Part shown: one piece after another, positions 21,470 to 32,794 of the stretch | How the letters are laid out: each line of letters begins with the position of its first letter | How positions within the stretch are numbered: position 1 is the stretch's first letter | Assembly (NCBI GenBank): GCA_001599915.1 | Contig: BCIG01000003.1 | Span: 124,001-188,000, forward strand | Source of the DNA: Symbiotaphrina buchneri | Lineage: Eukaryota > Ascomycota > Symbiotaphrinales > Symbiotaphrinaceae | DNA: 64,000 bases | Direction of reading: 5' to 3' | Made by a program: the position numbers and the translations under genes | Notes under the pieces: model-generated | Databases searched by the model: none | What the model saw: only the letters and a program-made list of their open reading frames with translations | Told to the model about the DNA's origin: nothing

Positions 21470-22866
21470 ATGGCACCTATCATACATCAATACCGCCGCC
21501 CTGAACCTAGAGAGCCGAGCGACCACGGCATGCACGATTCGAACAATAGCAGCTTGAGCGAAGGTTACGGCTCGTTCCCCTCATCTCATGGTACGGGACG
21601 CTCTCTCAGGCGCTATGAGACTGAGCATCAGCTGTTCCGCCGCTATCATCAGTCCGAGGACTACTCCCCGAGCGTGAACTACGATCCTCGATCATCTGCC
21701 GAGACCTACGCTTCGACAGTTGCTTCCTACCAGGAGCTGCTTGATGACGTCCCGGATTACTACGTTCCAGACTACACGTATCATTCCTACTACTCACATC
21801 CTGTGCCTTCTACTCCACCGGAATTTGCGCAGTTATTTCCCTCCACTCGACGTCTGCTCATTCGGCACGATGATACTACGATCGACGGTAACATGAACCT
21901 GCGTGTCGATACCCGGATCACCTCACCTGCTGGGAAGAAGCGAGACATTACTCTCTTCCATCTCCGAATGCATGATCTCAAAAAGCGAGAGTTTTCTCTC
22001 CGTCGGTACTGCAGAGAGTCGGGTCGAGAAGTGTGCCATTCAAGTCTCAAGGTTGCAAAGGCTGGGGAACCTCGCCGGCCGAGCATCCATAGGTCAGTCA
22101 CCCATGCCCTGGCAATGCTAGGAGCAAAGTCGGAGTCAAGAGTGCCGACGACATCCAGCCTCAAGCGACAAGATTCTGGCTATGACTCGCTGTTCGAAGA
22201 TGAGGACGTCGAACCTGAAACAAAGAAATCTGTCAGTAAAGCAGAAGAGAATATAGAGAAAAACAAAGATGTTAAACTTGAATTCTCGAATTACGCACAT
22301 TTGGAGGTTGGCAGACGTGGAAAGAAAGCAGCCAAACACTACTCTTTCGAGTATTGGGGCGTCGATTACAGCTGGAGAAGGTCCATAAAAAAGCTTGGAG
22401 AATCTGAAGAGGTCTCATTCCACCTCGTCAACGGACAGACGGGTGTTGTAATTGCTCATATCGTGCCGGAACCGCTCACTTCGGTGCAAGCGCAAGAAGA
22501 GCAAGCCAAAGGTGGTTGGGTACGGCCCTGTTCACTTTGGATCAGTGATGAGAAGATTCTGGGGGGCTTGACGGATGTAGCTGAGTGAGTCTGGAACCTC
22601 TACATATACCGCATTCTCCAACCTTTCTCAGCGTTATTGTTGCTACGGGCCTCATTGCCCTAGTGGACGATTCTATTAGGCGACATTTCCATCACAAGCA
22701 GACTAAACAGCTTGTGCTACCCACCGCAGTGAAAGGAGCCTTCAACACAGAGAATCGCGAGTTTATTGGTGCCAAGCGCCTGATCGATGAGGTCTTCAAT
22801 CGGCGAGGCAGCCACAGTAGCAGCTACCGGCCTACACCCTTGAAACAGATTACGGCTGAATGCTGA
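21470..22866 (+). CDS. Conserved fungal protein of unknown function
   Basis: Two exons, 21470-22584 and 22632-22866, separated by a 47-nt intron with a GTGAGT donor and TTTCTCAG acceptor, give 449 aa. The first ~110 residues are Ser/Tyr/Pro-rich and disordered. A structured stretch follows (RLLIRHDDTTIDGNMNLRVDT, ITLFHLRMHDLKKREFSLRRYCRESGREVC). A charged linker separates it from a second block (YSFEYWGVDYSWRRSIKKLGESEEVSFHLV, VVIAHIVPEP) ending in a hydrophobic segment VIVATGLIALVDD and basic RRHFHHKQTKQ. The splice continues the reading smoothly through DVAD-VIVATGL. The two beta-rich blocks look like one split fold of about 200 residues, similar in feel to uncharacterised proteins common in Pezizomycotina. 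I do not recognise a named domain and assign no function. Confidence 0.75.
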
Positions 22867-25800
22867 AATTGGCATACTCTACCGCGAGTCCAAGCGGCTG
22901 TACTGCGTTACACCGATCTAGATTCTTCTGTTCGCACCTCTATCGTTGCTCGTACCCTTGTTCCTCACCGCTTGTTTTGGTTCCGCTCCGTCGGATCTCG
23001 GAGACACGGCTACGGGAGCGGGTAGGCGGGCGGATGCATATGATGAGATGGCGCGATGGATGATTTTTGGACCTTATGATCTAATGATGGCAACTGATGA
23101 TAATGGGCAATGATTGAATTTTGGCGCATCTGATGCAAGGCACCCAGCGGTTGACAGAACGCAAAGCATATTCTCGTCTGGGCGACGAGTCACGCCTTGC
23201 GGTTCCCGCAGTATACTTTTTAGTCACTATACAGCTTCTCTGGAAATGTACCCTTTGGTCTCCCTACATGCTCTGTGCATGAACATGTTCTTTCCACGGT
23301 GATATGTGATCAGGTCGCTGCGGCGGTGAGCCCTGCAAGTGTCTAGATAGCGGTGTGCTGCTGAAGACTCTGGATGTCCATGCAAGATGAGGATTTTGCA
23401 TTGGAGATATTGCGCGTTTCAGATGCTGGGATCTATTTTCCGCAAAGGGTAGGTCCATCATGCGGGCTACGGTCTCAAGATATGCGGACCATCTTTCCGG
23501 GAGCTAAGACAGGTCAATGCAGGTCCTGGATCGCCGTTGACCCCTTTTTGTCCTTCATAATTGCCGAGTATCCTCCCAGCTCTTTCTGTAAAGGAATAGT
23601 AAAGAGGAATATGAGTACATGAAAGGCTGCTGTCCGCGGGCAAGATCAGGATGGTATGTATCCGCACCTCTGGGACCCACTGAGCATCATTGAGACACAA
23701 GATGTGGGCGCACAGAGGAGATCTCGTCTCCACTGTCCAGAAACGCGTCTGGTTGCAGGTCGTGTCACTGCGCGCTCCGCTTCCCACTGGAGGCAGGTAA
23801 TTGTTCGCTAAACCCGCGGCAACTGTTGTTTCCGTTCCAGTTAACCCCCGGGGCCCAGCCTTAACGAGACGTTCGGTGAGTCCATATTAGCGTTAGAGAG
23901 ACGATTACGCCAGCGTCACACTCCTTTGAGAGCTTGATCACATCCACGCCATCCGTGTCTTTTCTCCTTCACCGCCTAAGCGGCCAGCACTTGTGCTCCG
24001 GCTCATGGCTTGTGAATTTCCAGATCTCTGGGCCCTTCCTGATCCTCAGAAAAACAGCATTACACAGGATACAGACTTGCGGCAGTAGATACGCCGACTT
24101 CTGTCTTGTACCATGATAGCTTCGATCCACACCGAGTGATGCTAACGGGGCGATTCTGCCCTAGTCAAAGAAACGAGTGGATCTGGCTGGCTAGATACAA
24201 ACGACACCAGCTGTCCTGCATGAAGCTATTACTGCAAGAGAGGGGAAATCAGCCTCGACGCCCCCCGCCACGACTTTGAGGCCTGCAGCTCAGGTGAGCT
24301 GGCAACTGGCAAATGGCAAATGGCCGTCCACTAACATCCATGGACCCTTCTTGCGTCACACTACCCGGGCTTCCTGGGATCGTGTTCCCACGGGAGTGGC
24401 CCGGACCATGAACCTTTTAGGGCTGGACAGGCCAGCAGGATGATGAATGCACACTTTATCATCCAGGAACTCACGATCTAATGTGTTGTCAAAAAAATAT
24501 GCCGGCTCGTCGAGGCATGTCCTACTGGTTCCAGCTCATCGCCTTTTTCCCCGTCGCCAAGGCGTCCAGGGGAACCCGTTGATTGCTAGCAGAAAGATCG
24601 ATGCACGCCTGGTGCTGCAGCGCTGAGCTTCTTATTCTTGCCCCATCTTCCTGTACTGGTGTCTTGGCAAGTGGTTGTTTTTCATGCAAGTTGGAGACCG
24701 TTTCTGCCGAACGGCTTTCGATCCCTGCTGCATGTCCCGCTGTTCCACTGTTTTTCTTATTCAGTTCATGCACCCTAGGCCCTCTCGTACCTCCTCGCCC
24801 GGTCCACCCAGTACAGGTACAATTCAGCATTCGAGTCTTGCTCTGCACTGTTTGAGAGGCGCTGCTGCCGCATTTGATGTGCATCGCTAGTCCATGGCTC
24901 GATTGGGTCGTCAAATTATTTGCTTGAATATTGACAGTTTTCAATTCTACCTGCCCCACCGCTAGTTAGAAAAGTCCATTCATTCTTGATCTGACTTATT
25001 AGAATTATCGCCTGTGCGAGGCTGACAGACAGTGACATGTGGGATTTCCAGGTCAATACATATCTGACCGGCTACCGAGCAGCAAAAGGTCATCAACGGG
25101 ATCCGGCTGATCTGCTCCGATGTCGTTCCGTTGGCCCACTATCGTGTACTGGAGCTGTGTACCGAGCAATGGCATGACACGCTACGATTTACCCTATCTC
25201 GCTTTTACAAATTGGCCAAATCGATAATCCATACAAGCCTCCATTCGATTGATGCTATGCCAACACACACCCCGATGACGCAGTGCTGGCTTAGCATGTT
25301 CGGCCCTTCGATGTACCTCTCGGGCCTATCCGCTTCTAGCTGCCGCAGTTCGTCGTTGCTCCTTCTTTACCCCTCCACCGTCTCTACGGTGTTGTTCTCC
25401 ATGTGTCGTTCAAACATTGCTTGTGACCCTTGCCTCACAATTTGATTCGAGATACTGTCCTGCAACGATCCTGATCTGTTCATTAAATTTGGAACCAGAC
25501 TGCCGCTTTTCATCCTTTGTTGGCTTGGTCCCTTCAACTCATGACGTGCATCTCCGAGACATAGAGCTACCGACGAGGTCCTGCGGATATAGACATCAGC
25601 GGGAGGCTCTTTTCGCAAGGACAGGGGCAGAAGAAAACACATCATGCCGAATTCATGCGGATACGTGCAGGAATCAGGTACAGGAGCTTGAAGATCATAA
25701 AGAACTTAAATTGTCTCCGCTTTCCTCCTCCAGCTGCAGACAGACGCGATAACTTCTTCTTAGCTGCGCAACTAGTCAGAGCCGAGACCATCCCTTCACT

Positions 25801-25995
25801 TCCAAGCGTGATCCTCTTGTTGTTTTGAAAGGCAATTGCATCTTCTTTGTCCCGGGTCCTACTCTTCCTACTCCACCAGACGATCACTTCTTGCCTAACA
25901 TCATCCGGAAGCTATTGCAGACGACGGTTCTGATCACGCTTAACCACAGATCAGCACCCTGTTCACAAGTGTCCTGCACCCCAGTTGTACCATTC
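22867..25995. other. 3.1-kb gene-poor region
   Basis: I see no coding region that I can support. Short open frames on both strands are scattered, at most 145 codons, with no domain features. The ~350 bp before 25996 are pyrimidine-rich on the plus strand and probably belong to the promoter or leader of the next gene. No RNA gene or repeat recognised. Confidence 0.45.
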
Positions 25996-26666
25996 ATGAT
26001 GTCGTCAGCTGCTGGACAAGCCGCCGGCTCTCAGGGAGGCAATCGTCACTCTTGGCAGGAGAGGTTGACTGGTAAGACAACCCATGTATACAAAGCATAA
26101 CATCAACAAACCCTTCTTTGCTCAGGGCAGCTTGTTGCATGAAGAACAGCTTGCTAACTGTTCCTCTTACGTTGACAGACCACTGCCGTCAGGCTCATCT
26201 TCACCCGCCGGTGTGGAATATCGTCTCTGACCGTCGTGGTACGTGTCTCCGTCCAGATTCTACACCGCCTCCACTTATCGCGTATTCTATTCACCCTTCT
26301 ATTCCCACGCTATGTCCGAGTCCCGCGTTCTGTACACCGCTCTTCATACCTATAGTAGACACTGTTGTTTTCCGTTGTGCTGATCTCTCTTCATTAGGTG
26401 GCCGTACGGCCTGGTCAAGCACTGTCACTGTCAGTGGCCAAAACATCGCGGCTCGCTATTGGTACGATGGGCAATACGTCAACAATGCGAAGGAAGATGC
26501 TGCTGAGGTAGCTTTGGGCCGTCTCCAACAGCTCTCGTCAAATAACAGCTCTCCTACGTCACCTCAAGCCCAAATCCAACCTGGGGCATACCAAGGACAG
26601 ATGCAAGGCTACGGGATGTCTGCTCAGAGCGCGGTGAACGGGACTGCTCCCTGGGGCGGAAGATAG
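25996..26666 (+). CDS. Small dsRNA-binding-motif-like protein
   Basis: Three exons (25996-26071, 26179-26238, 26398-26666) join to 134 aa. The joined middle reads WQERLTDHCRQAHLHPPVWN, SDRRGGRTAWSSTVTVSG, IAARYWYDGQYVNNAKEDAA and EVALGRLQ. This follows the alpha-beta-beta-beta-alpha pattern of a dsRBD, with the C-terminal KEDAAEVAL helix where dsRBDs have KxxAAxxAL. The C-terminal ~45 residues are Gln/Gly/Ser-rich and end in PWGGR. Related short single-domain proteins are common in Pezizomycotina and are of unknown role. RNA binding is inferred from the fold only; the basic KKxAK loop of strong dsRNA binders is weak here. Two start codons lie in tandem (25996, 25999); either may be used. Both introns are phase 1 with good donors (GTAAGA, GTACGT). 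Confidence 0.82.
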
Positions 26667-27814
26667 ATTTCTTCGTCAACCTCGATCAAAGCACTTAGAA
26701 GAACATCCTTTTCGTGCGAGCGCTGTATCGTCCTGATCGCCAGGCCAGCAACAGATGGCGTTAGGGAGGGTTCCAAGCATGGATACGGTGCGCGGAGTGA
26801 TGGAGTCGGAGTTGGTGAACTGGCATGGGGTACCATTTACTCTGGGATTATGTTCACAGACAGATAGCAAACCTTATCTTTCCCCGTTCACCTGTGCTGG
26901 CTCCCCTTACACAGAGAGCGTGGATGGGCATGTGTTCGCATGAGCATGAACTCAGCAGAAGTGGTACCTCATTTGATTTTCCTTTGCTTTTCCCCCTGTC
27001 TTGGTCGTCCAGTTTCAGGTTGCAGCGTCGTGTGTGTCGGTAAGGGGCATGGCTACAGGACGGTGGACTGTTTATTCGAGCTCAAGGGATCTCTCCTAAG
27101 GCGCCTTTGCGCAACATGGACCAATAAAAGAATTCAATGCATAATTCGTTCTCTATGCTCGTATCTGGACCGTACCACAATTGAGCTTGTTATGGATGGG
27201 GAAGTCGGGCTCGTTCCTTCTTTCTAGGACAGCAACGAGCTCAATGCTCTTGTGTTCAGAATCGGGCCTTGATAGTTTGGACAGTAATGGTATTCTGCTT
27301 GCTAGCAAGGGGAATCACAAGAGCTGGATGAGTTACTATGCTCGGAATCAACCAATGACAGATGATCTGTGCCTTACACCGTCCCACTGAAATTGAAAAA
27401 CCGGATTAATGGGCCCCTGAGTAATGACCGCGGACGGGAAATAATTCCTCGGCCAGTGAGCTGAGAGCAATGATATGCGTCTTGAGACGTCCATGTGCTT
27501 CCGAGCGTCGAACGATCCTCAAGGGGCAAAGAAGTATAATCACCGTTCTGCATCCAGCACAAATATATGACTCACATCCATGGCTTTCTACTGTGTACAA
27601 TTAGTCTACACAAACGCAACTCCAGATCCATGTGCGAGCCAATGCGGTCTAAAGCTCTGTCCAGAGAACTCTACACGGAGACACCCCAACACCAAGAAGA
27701 CACCGCAGATGAACCAATAGATCCCGAAGTCCGGTCCCGTACCATTGCACCGTCCTCCAGACCTGATCCAAGCGCAGTAACACCAGCAGCACCAGCAGCA
27801 ACTAAGCCCTCGGT
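26667..27814. other. Convergent intergenic region, dsRBD gene / R3H gene
   Basis: 1.1 kb between facing stop codons. No gene, RNA or repeat recognised. Confidence 0.45.
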
Positions 27815-29143
27815 TCAAACAACAACCCACAAAGGTCTAGGCATAGCCTCCAAGCCCAGACCATGCCGGCCGTGCTCTTCCAGCCCGACGTACGCTTCTC
27901 GCCTGCTCGGACGCCCCTCGACAGTGACGCTCCACGTCCGCAGGCCGTAGTAGCCGGCGATGGCGTGGACCAGCCATCGCGCGAAGGACGCACTACGATC
28001 CGACAGTGGCGTGCTGTGGATCAGCGCATCCGCGGCCGGGGTTGAAGTTGCGGAAGGAGTATGCGGAAATTGCGTCGGGGAAGACTTCGGGTCCCAGGTA
28101 TGGGGCGTGCTTGGTGTGGCCCTGGCCCATGATTTGCTCCCGGTACCGATGCGGCCGACATAGACGATTTCGTCATCGCTGGAGGTGCTGAGAGCCTCGT
28201 CTTCAGCATTTTCCGAGGCAACGTTGGAGGGTACGGTGGTAGCCGCTCGTTCATGAGCCTCCAGGAAACTCCTGACGCGCTCCTCTAGATCCCGCATCAA
28301 GACCTTCGCGCCTCGAGCCTTCTTTAATCTCTCCCTCAGCTCCCTCGGGACGTGTCCCACCTTCAACTGCTCCTCCTTGGTTGAGGTCACTACTACTTCC
28401 TCCTCTTCACCACGTCTCCGCGTCCTTCGTCCCCGCTCGCCCTCGCCCTTCCGTCCATGTCCCTTAGGCTTGCCCCTTTTGCTCTCTTCCGCCCACGGAT
28501 CGCCCCGCCCATCCCAATGTCCGGCAACGTGGTACGGCACTGTCTCCCTCCTCCGCATCGGCTCGCGCCCAGGCGCCCAATCTTCCTTCGAGGGCGGCGT
28601 CGCCCAGGGATTATTCAGCAAGCGGGAATTCTCCCAGCGCTGCCGGCGCCGGGTGCCCGGGTTTCCATGCAGGAGAGCCTCGCGGCGCGTGACGGATGCG
28701 CGGTCAATCAGCGAGCGGGAGCGCTGGACCGTGTGATAATAGTTGCCCACTTTCTTCGATGGCGTGTGGCTGCGCGGCGTGTAGTCGACGGTGGGCGCGG
28801 GCAAGGGGCGCGATAGCGGGCGCGAGGGCGTTACCGGAGTTCGGCTGCTCGCGTTGTCGACGATAGGGATCACGACGGTGCCACTTGGGCCGGGCGTGTG
28901 AGGACTGAGCGAGTGGGATGGCGATGGGGTGCTGACGTGAAGAGCGGATACAGATCCCGTCGTCGCGGAGACCGAGGCCGTCCATGTCGCGACATCCACG
29001 GCGGGTGCGCTTCGGAGAGAGGACCGCGGAGGCCGAGACGGTGTGCCCGGAGATGGGTCATAGGACTCGGGTGGTGGGAAGGATGACAGGCTCGGGGTGT
29101 TGTAAGGCTGAGGGGTGGAGTGATTGGACTTCGAGATTGCCAT
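27815..29143 (-). CDS. R3H-associated N-terminal domain and R3H domain protein
   Basis: A single exon, 442 aa from ATG 29143 (MAISKSNHSTP). The frame is open further upstream but offers no ATG. Residues ~145-210 carry the R3H-associated motif (RREALLHGNPGTRRRQRWENSRLLNNPWATPP followed by VPYHVAGHWD; quoted in parts: RRRQRWEN, SRLLNNPWATPPSKEDW). The middle is very basic (GRKGEGERGRRTRRRGEE). A C-terminal R3H domain at about 380-430 reads RSASFARWLVHAIAGYYG and LRTWSVTVEGRPSRREAYVG. R3H domains bind single-stranded nucleic acid, so an RNA-related role is likely, but nothing specific is known for this fungal family. The N-terminal ~130 residues are Ser/Pro-rich and disordered. Confidence 0.85.
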   Translation of the reverse strand: MAISKSNHSTPQPYNTPSLSSFPPPESYDPSPGTPSRPPRSSLRSAPAVDVATWTASVSATTGSVSALHVSTPSPSHSLSPHTPGPSGTVVIPIVDNASSRTPVTPSRPLSRPLPAPTVDYTPRSHTPSKKVGNYYHTVQRSRSLIDRASVTRREALLHGNPGTRRRQRWENSRLLNNPWATPPSKEDWAPGREPMRRRETVPYHVAGHWDGRGDPWAEESKRGKPKGHGRKGEGERGRRTRRRGEEEEVVVTSTKEEQLKVGHVPRELRERLKKARGAKVLMRDLEERVRSFLEAHERAATTVPSNVASENAEDEALSTSSDDEIVYVGRIGTGSKSWARATPSTPHTWDPKSSPTQFPHTPSATSTPAADALIHSTPLSDRSASFARWLVHAIAGYYGLRTWSVTVEGRPSRREAYVGLEEHGRHGLGLEAMPRPLWVVV

Positions 29144-29599
29144 GTTGGACCAGATCGGAATTGGCGGATTGCGGTTCGGGAAACTTGGCTCGTCGAGGTG
29201 GAGAGTCGCGGTGGATATGATTCCAGGGGCAAAAGCCTCCGTAGAGCCGGTTGCCTGCAATGAAGCTGCAGGGAAGATGCTGTGATGATACTGCCGGTGG
29301 TGGTTGACGACGATGTCCTGGTTGGAGGGGGCGCGCTCGAGGAGTCAATCCGGCCGGCGCCGAGGACAAGGAGGTCGGAACCAGTGATTGGTTGTACAGT
29401 ACACTGTAGTCATACACTCGTCTCCACCAATCACACGCACCGGAAAAGCCACACGCCTGAGATGCCTTTCATGTCTGTCTACAAAGGCCAATAACCCGGA
29501 TGAGTCTTCCAACGCCGACATATGCTTACTCCTTTCTCCAGATGATATAAGCCTTCCAAAAATACCATGCTGCGAACAGTGAGCGTGCGATATCCATCT
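29144..29599. promoter_or_regulatory. Intergenic region upstream of the R3H gene / 3' of the TGT gene
   Basis: 456 bp between tandem minus-strand genes. It should hold the R3H gene promoter and the TGT polyadenylation site. No gene seen. Confidence 0.45.
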
Positions 29600-31210
29600 C
29601 TAATCCTCCAGCAGATCCACCCCGACGCCCCTTAATGCGCCAACAGCCCAGTTCGGATACATCTCCTTTTTGGAGTATATTTTCGCAAAGAAATCTTTCA
29701 GAAACTGTGGGTATCGATCTTCAATGATGGCCTTTCGCGCATCCTTCATCAGATGCAGCAGATAGTGGACATTATGCATCGTCAGCAAGTGTGCTCCAAC
29801 CGTCTCCTTTGCTGCGACGTGGTAGATGTATGCTCGTGTGATGCCTAAGCCACCCTCGGAGGTTGGCCGACAACATATGCAGCTGCAATTCGAGTCAATT
29901 GGCGAGAAATCTGATGAATATGAAGCGTGTCGTAGATTGAGCGTGCCGCTTGATGTTATAGCGTTTCCAAAGCGCTGTGAAAGTCAGTTGACTGCAGTTT
30001 TCATGCATGGGCAAAAACCTACAGCTGTCCTTGTTGGCCAGACACAGTCAAACATGTCAGCACCGAGCGCTACTGACACCAAAATATCCTCTGGATAACC
30101 CTGGCAATTCGGGTCAGCATGTGCTAGTTCCACATATGGGAGAGTGGCTCACCACGCCCATGACATATCTAGGTTTCTTCTCCGGGAGCATTCCAGTACA
30201 TGCATCGACTCTGCAAACTTCGAGTTAGCACCGGCCATGAATGGTAGCAGCACCCACTTACACTTTGCAGAACTCCTTCTTCGCTTCACCCCCTGATAAG
30301 CCCCCTATTGCAATGCCAGGAGTATCCCGCTTCACCATCTCCTCGCAGCATTGCCTCCGGAGGTCTAGATCAAGTCCTCCTTGTATGATACAGAACAGAT
30401 TCTGTCTCTTCGGGTATTTGTGTGCTGCTATACACCGGTCCAACCACCTCACGGACCTGTTCATCGCCTCCTCCATGCGCACTTTATCCGGCGATGTAGT
30501 GACGATAACATCGTCCAGTTGCATTATAATGTCGGATCCAATTGTGTTTTGTAGAGATATTGAGTGTTCGGGTGTCAGAAGCCTTTAAGAGCTCCCATCA
30601 GTGTCTGTCCCCAACTTTTTTCTCGCTGAGTAGCGGAAACACCTACATTGGCGTTCCATCATGCGGGCTCAAGAACCTAACGCCCTCCTCTGTGATCCTC
30701 GCTAGCTTGCGTAACGAAACCATCTGGAATCTGTTCACATATCAGGTTCCACATCCCTCCATATCAAGGTTTATTCTGTGTACCGACCCACCACTGTCTG
30801 CAACCGCAGAATTCAAGATTAGCTTCATTGCCCCAATCTGCAACCTTTGACATTATACATACCGGTCAGGATATTATGATTCCACCCTTGGAACTTATGC
30901 GCCCCGCCAATCTTGTCAAGCACCGCCTGCCCCGGCTTCAAGCCCAAGTGATACGTGTTGTTCAGACATAGTCTACAGCTCGTCTCTTCCAGCTGCTCTG
31001 GAGTGAGGCCCTTCAAGCTGGCCTGGGTAGCCACGGGCATAAACAAGGGCAGCTCGACCGGGCCATGGGGCAGGGTCAAGAGCGCTGCGCGTGCTTTCGT
31101 GACCTGAGGAGCCAGAATTAGCGGCGGACGAAAAGGATTGGGACGAGACCTACAGAGCAGCGCGCGATCAGGTCATATGTCAATGCCAAGGGCATTGGAC
31201 TGGGTGCCAT
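29600..31210 (-). CDS. QTRT1: Queuine tRNA-ribosyltransferase catalytic subunit (TGT)
   Basis: Eight exons on the minus strand: 31154-31210, 30863-31103, 30788-30797, 30647-30730, 30262-30582, 30153-30210, 30023-30100 and 29600-29974, joining to 407 aa. The enzyme swaps guanine 34 for queuine in tRNAs with GUN anticodons (Asp, Asn, His, Tyr). Family motifs appear in order: [27 protein letters not shown], the substrate-binding [54 protein letters not shown], the nucleophile Asp in [13 protein letters not shown], and the zinc site CSCICC with a downstream His (GAHLLT). Exon 3 is only 10 nt and supplies most of DSGG; without it the frame and motif are lost. The start [18 protein letters not shown] gives a normal N-terminus. 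It is divergent from PPT2 with 207 bp between. Fungi salvage queuine from outside. Confidence 0.95.
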
Positions 31211-31417
31211 CTTTTACCAGGCGAGGACGTCGAATGGGATTGTGAACGTATTTGACTCGGGGAATTATTTGTGGTAGATCTTTCGCACATGCCAAAATGC
31301 GGAGGCTAGCGCAGCCGGCCCGCGAGTTTCTAGACCTCCGAGCCTGCTCTTCTCGATGAGAGCAACCACGACATGCGAGTGCAACACTTGCGCAACGATA
31401 TATGAGTCCACCGATCA
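31211..31417. promoter_or_regulatory. Short bidirectional promoter TGT / PPT2
   Basis: Only 207 bp lie between the two outward-reading start codons, so the two genes must share or overlap their promoters. I see no obvious TATA box. Confidence 0.6.
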
Positions 31418-32119
31418 ATGCCCGCTATAAAGCCTTTCCCGTTCCCATCCCTTCATGTTGGCCACGATATCGTCCACATCGCACGCATCCACTCGCTCGT
31501 GACGAAACAGAACGGGAAGTACCTGCAGCCATTCCTGCGACGCATTTTCACACCTCATGAGCGCAAGCTCCTCCAGGCCAGGTTCGGAGACCTCAGTGGC
31601 ACGCTTCAGGATAAGGATTCCAGGCACCATTTGAGCGCAAAAAGTGGAGCTATCCGGAATGGGGGCGACATTTACACTTCTATTACCGCCCACCTCGCAG
31701 GCCGGTTCGCCGCCAAAGAAGCGGTAATGAAGGCGCATCCTGGGCGGGAATTAAGTTGGCATGACATATCTGTACTCCCTTCTTCTCCTGTGTCTACGCA
31801 GCATGCCTCATCTGCAGGAACTTCTCAGATGCCGGGGTCAGGAGAGCAGACCACAAGGTCCCACGCACCTGTCGTGTTGGTGACTCTGCCCGTAGCGAAT
31901 CCAGCTACCGGTTCTGAAGATGGTGCTACAAACGCGGATCCCACGGCCCCTGGAACATCGAAATCTGCAGGTGTGGAAAGGCACGTGGTTCAGCTGTCGA
32001 TCTCGCATGACGGAGAGTATGCCTCGGCCGTTGCGCTTGCGTGGGATGATGCACCTATCCCTCTACCGGAAGCGGTATTCTCGGAGATCCTGCAGGAGGA
32101 GGATGAGGGTCTAGGATGA
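31418..32119 (+). CDS. PPT2: Mitochondrial-type holo-[acyl-carrier-protein] synthase (4'-phosphopantetheinyl transferase)
   Basis: A single exon of 233 aa. AcpS-family enzymes move 4'-phosphopantetheine from CoA to a Ser of the acyl carrier protein; fungal Ppt2 does this for mitochondrial ACP, which feeds lipoate and octanoate synthesis. The N-terminal motif VGHDIVHIARI contains the magnesium-binding Asp, and AGRFAAKEAVMKA contains the second metal ligand Glu and the catalytic Lys. The end shows the third motif, QLSISHDGEYASAVALAW. There is a long non-conserved insert (residues ~125-185, Ser/Thr/Pro-rich) between the core helices and the final strand, usual for fungal Ppt2. The start at ATG 31418 lies just before the conserved block. 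Confidence 0.92.
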   Translation: MPAIKPFPFPSLHVGHDIVHIARIHSLVTKQNGKYLQPFLRRIFTPHERKLLQARFGDLSGTLQDKDSRHHLSAKSGAIRNGGDIYTSITAHLAGRFAAKEAVMKAHPGRELSWHDISVLPSSPVSTQHASSAGTSQMPGSGEQTTRSHAPVVLVTLPVANPATGSEDGATNADPTAPGTSKSAGVERHVVQLSISHDGEYASAVALAWDDAPIPLPEAVFSEILQEEDEGLG

Positions 32120-32794
32120 GCATCTTCAACCAGCCGTCAAACTTTCTACACGCTCATGGAGGAAGATGATCCTTTGGACCAATCAAAAACTCAACAATAA
32201 GCCAACGTAGGCCACTATTTGATACAGCAACCCGCTGCCGGGCTTAGGGATCGCCGCAAGGATCCAGGATGAGCTTGAAAAGGGAGACTTGTTGGAGCTC
32301 CTTGAACACTCACGACTGCATCCTGCTGGACTCCTGAAACACGCAGAATCTCTGGTTTATACTGGAGTCGGCCTCCTACACAATGGATCAATCCCGGGCG
32401 GAGTTGGTTGGGAACCCCATATAAGGAGTCACCGCCTACGAGGCTCGAGAGATGCGCGGATACAAGACGATCGGTATTGGAATTGCCCGACTGGATCTAG
32501 CTGATATGCTGAGCTCATTTCTGGACGACGTATCTCCGCACGGAGTACATATCTTAAATACTTTGGCAGGAAGTGATAAGAGTTCTTATTAATAGTGCAG
32601 CGCCAGAACGCTACGGTGTGTGCTCTTCTAGAAAGTTGAGGGCGCATCTCGAAGCGCGCTCCCTTTAAGTAGACGCTTTGAAGACCTCCATCATCATTCA
32701 TTTCCAAGCACTGGTCTTTCTGACTGCTGGTTCATACGGCGTAGATATTAGAGGTCGGGGTCTCCTCTCATGCCGTTGGTAGTCTCAGTGTGTC
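32120..32794. other. Convergent intergenic region PPT2 / HIS2
   Basis: 675 bp between facing stops. No gene or repeat recognised. Confidence 0.45.

Noticed and set aside
24522-24959. 145-codon minus-strand open frame
   Set aside because: No family features and no neighbouring exons; typical of chance frames in this GC range.
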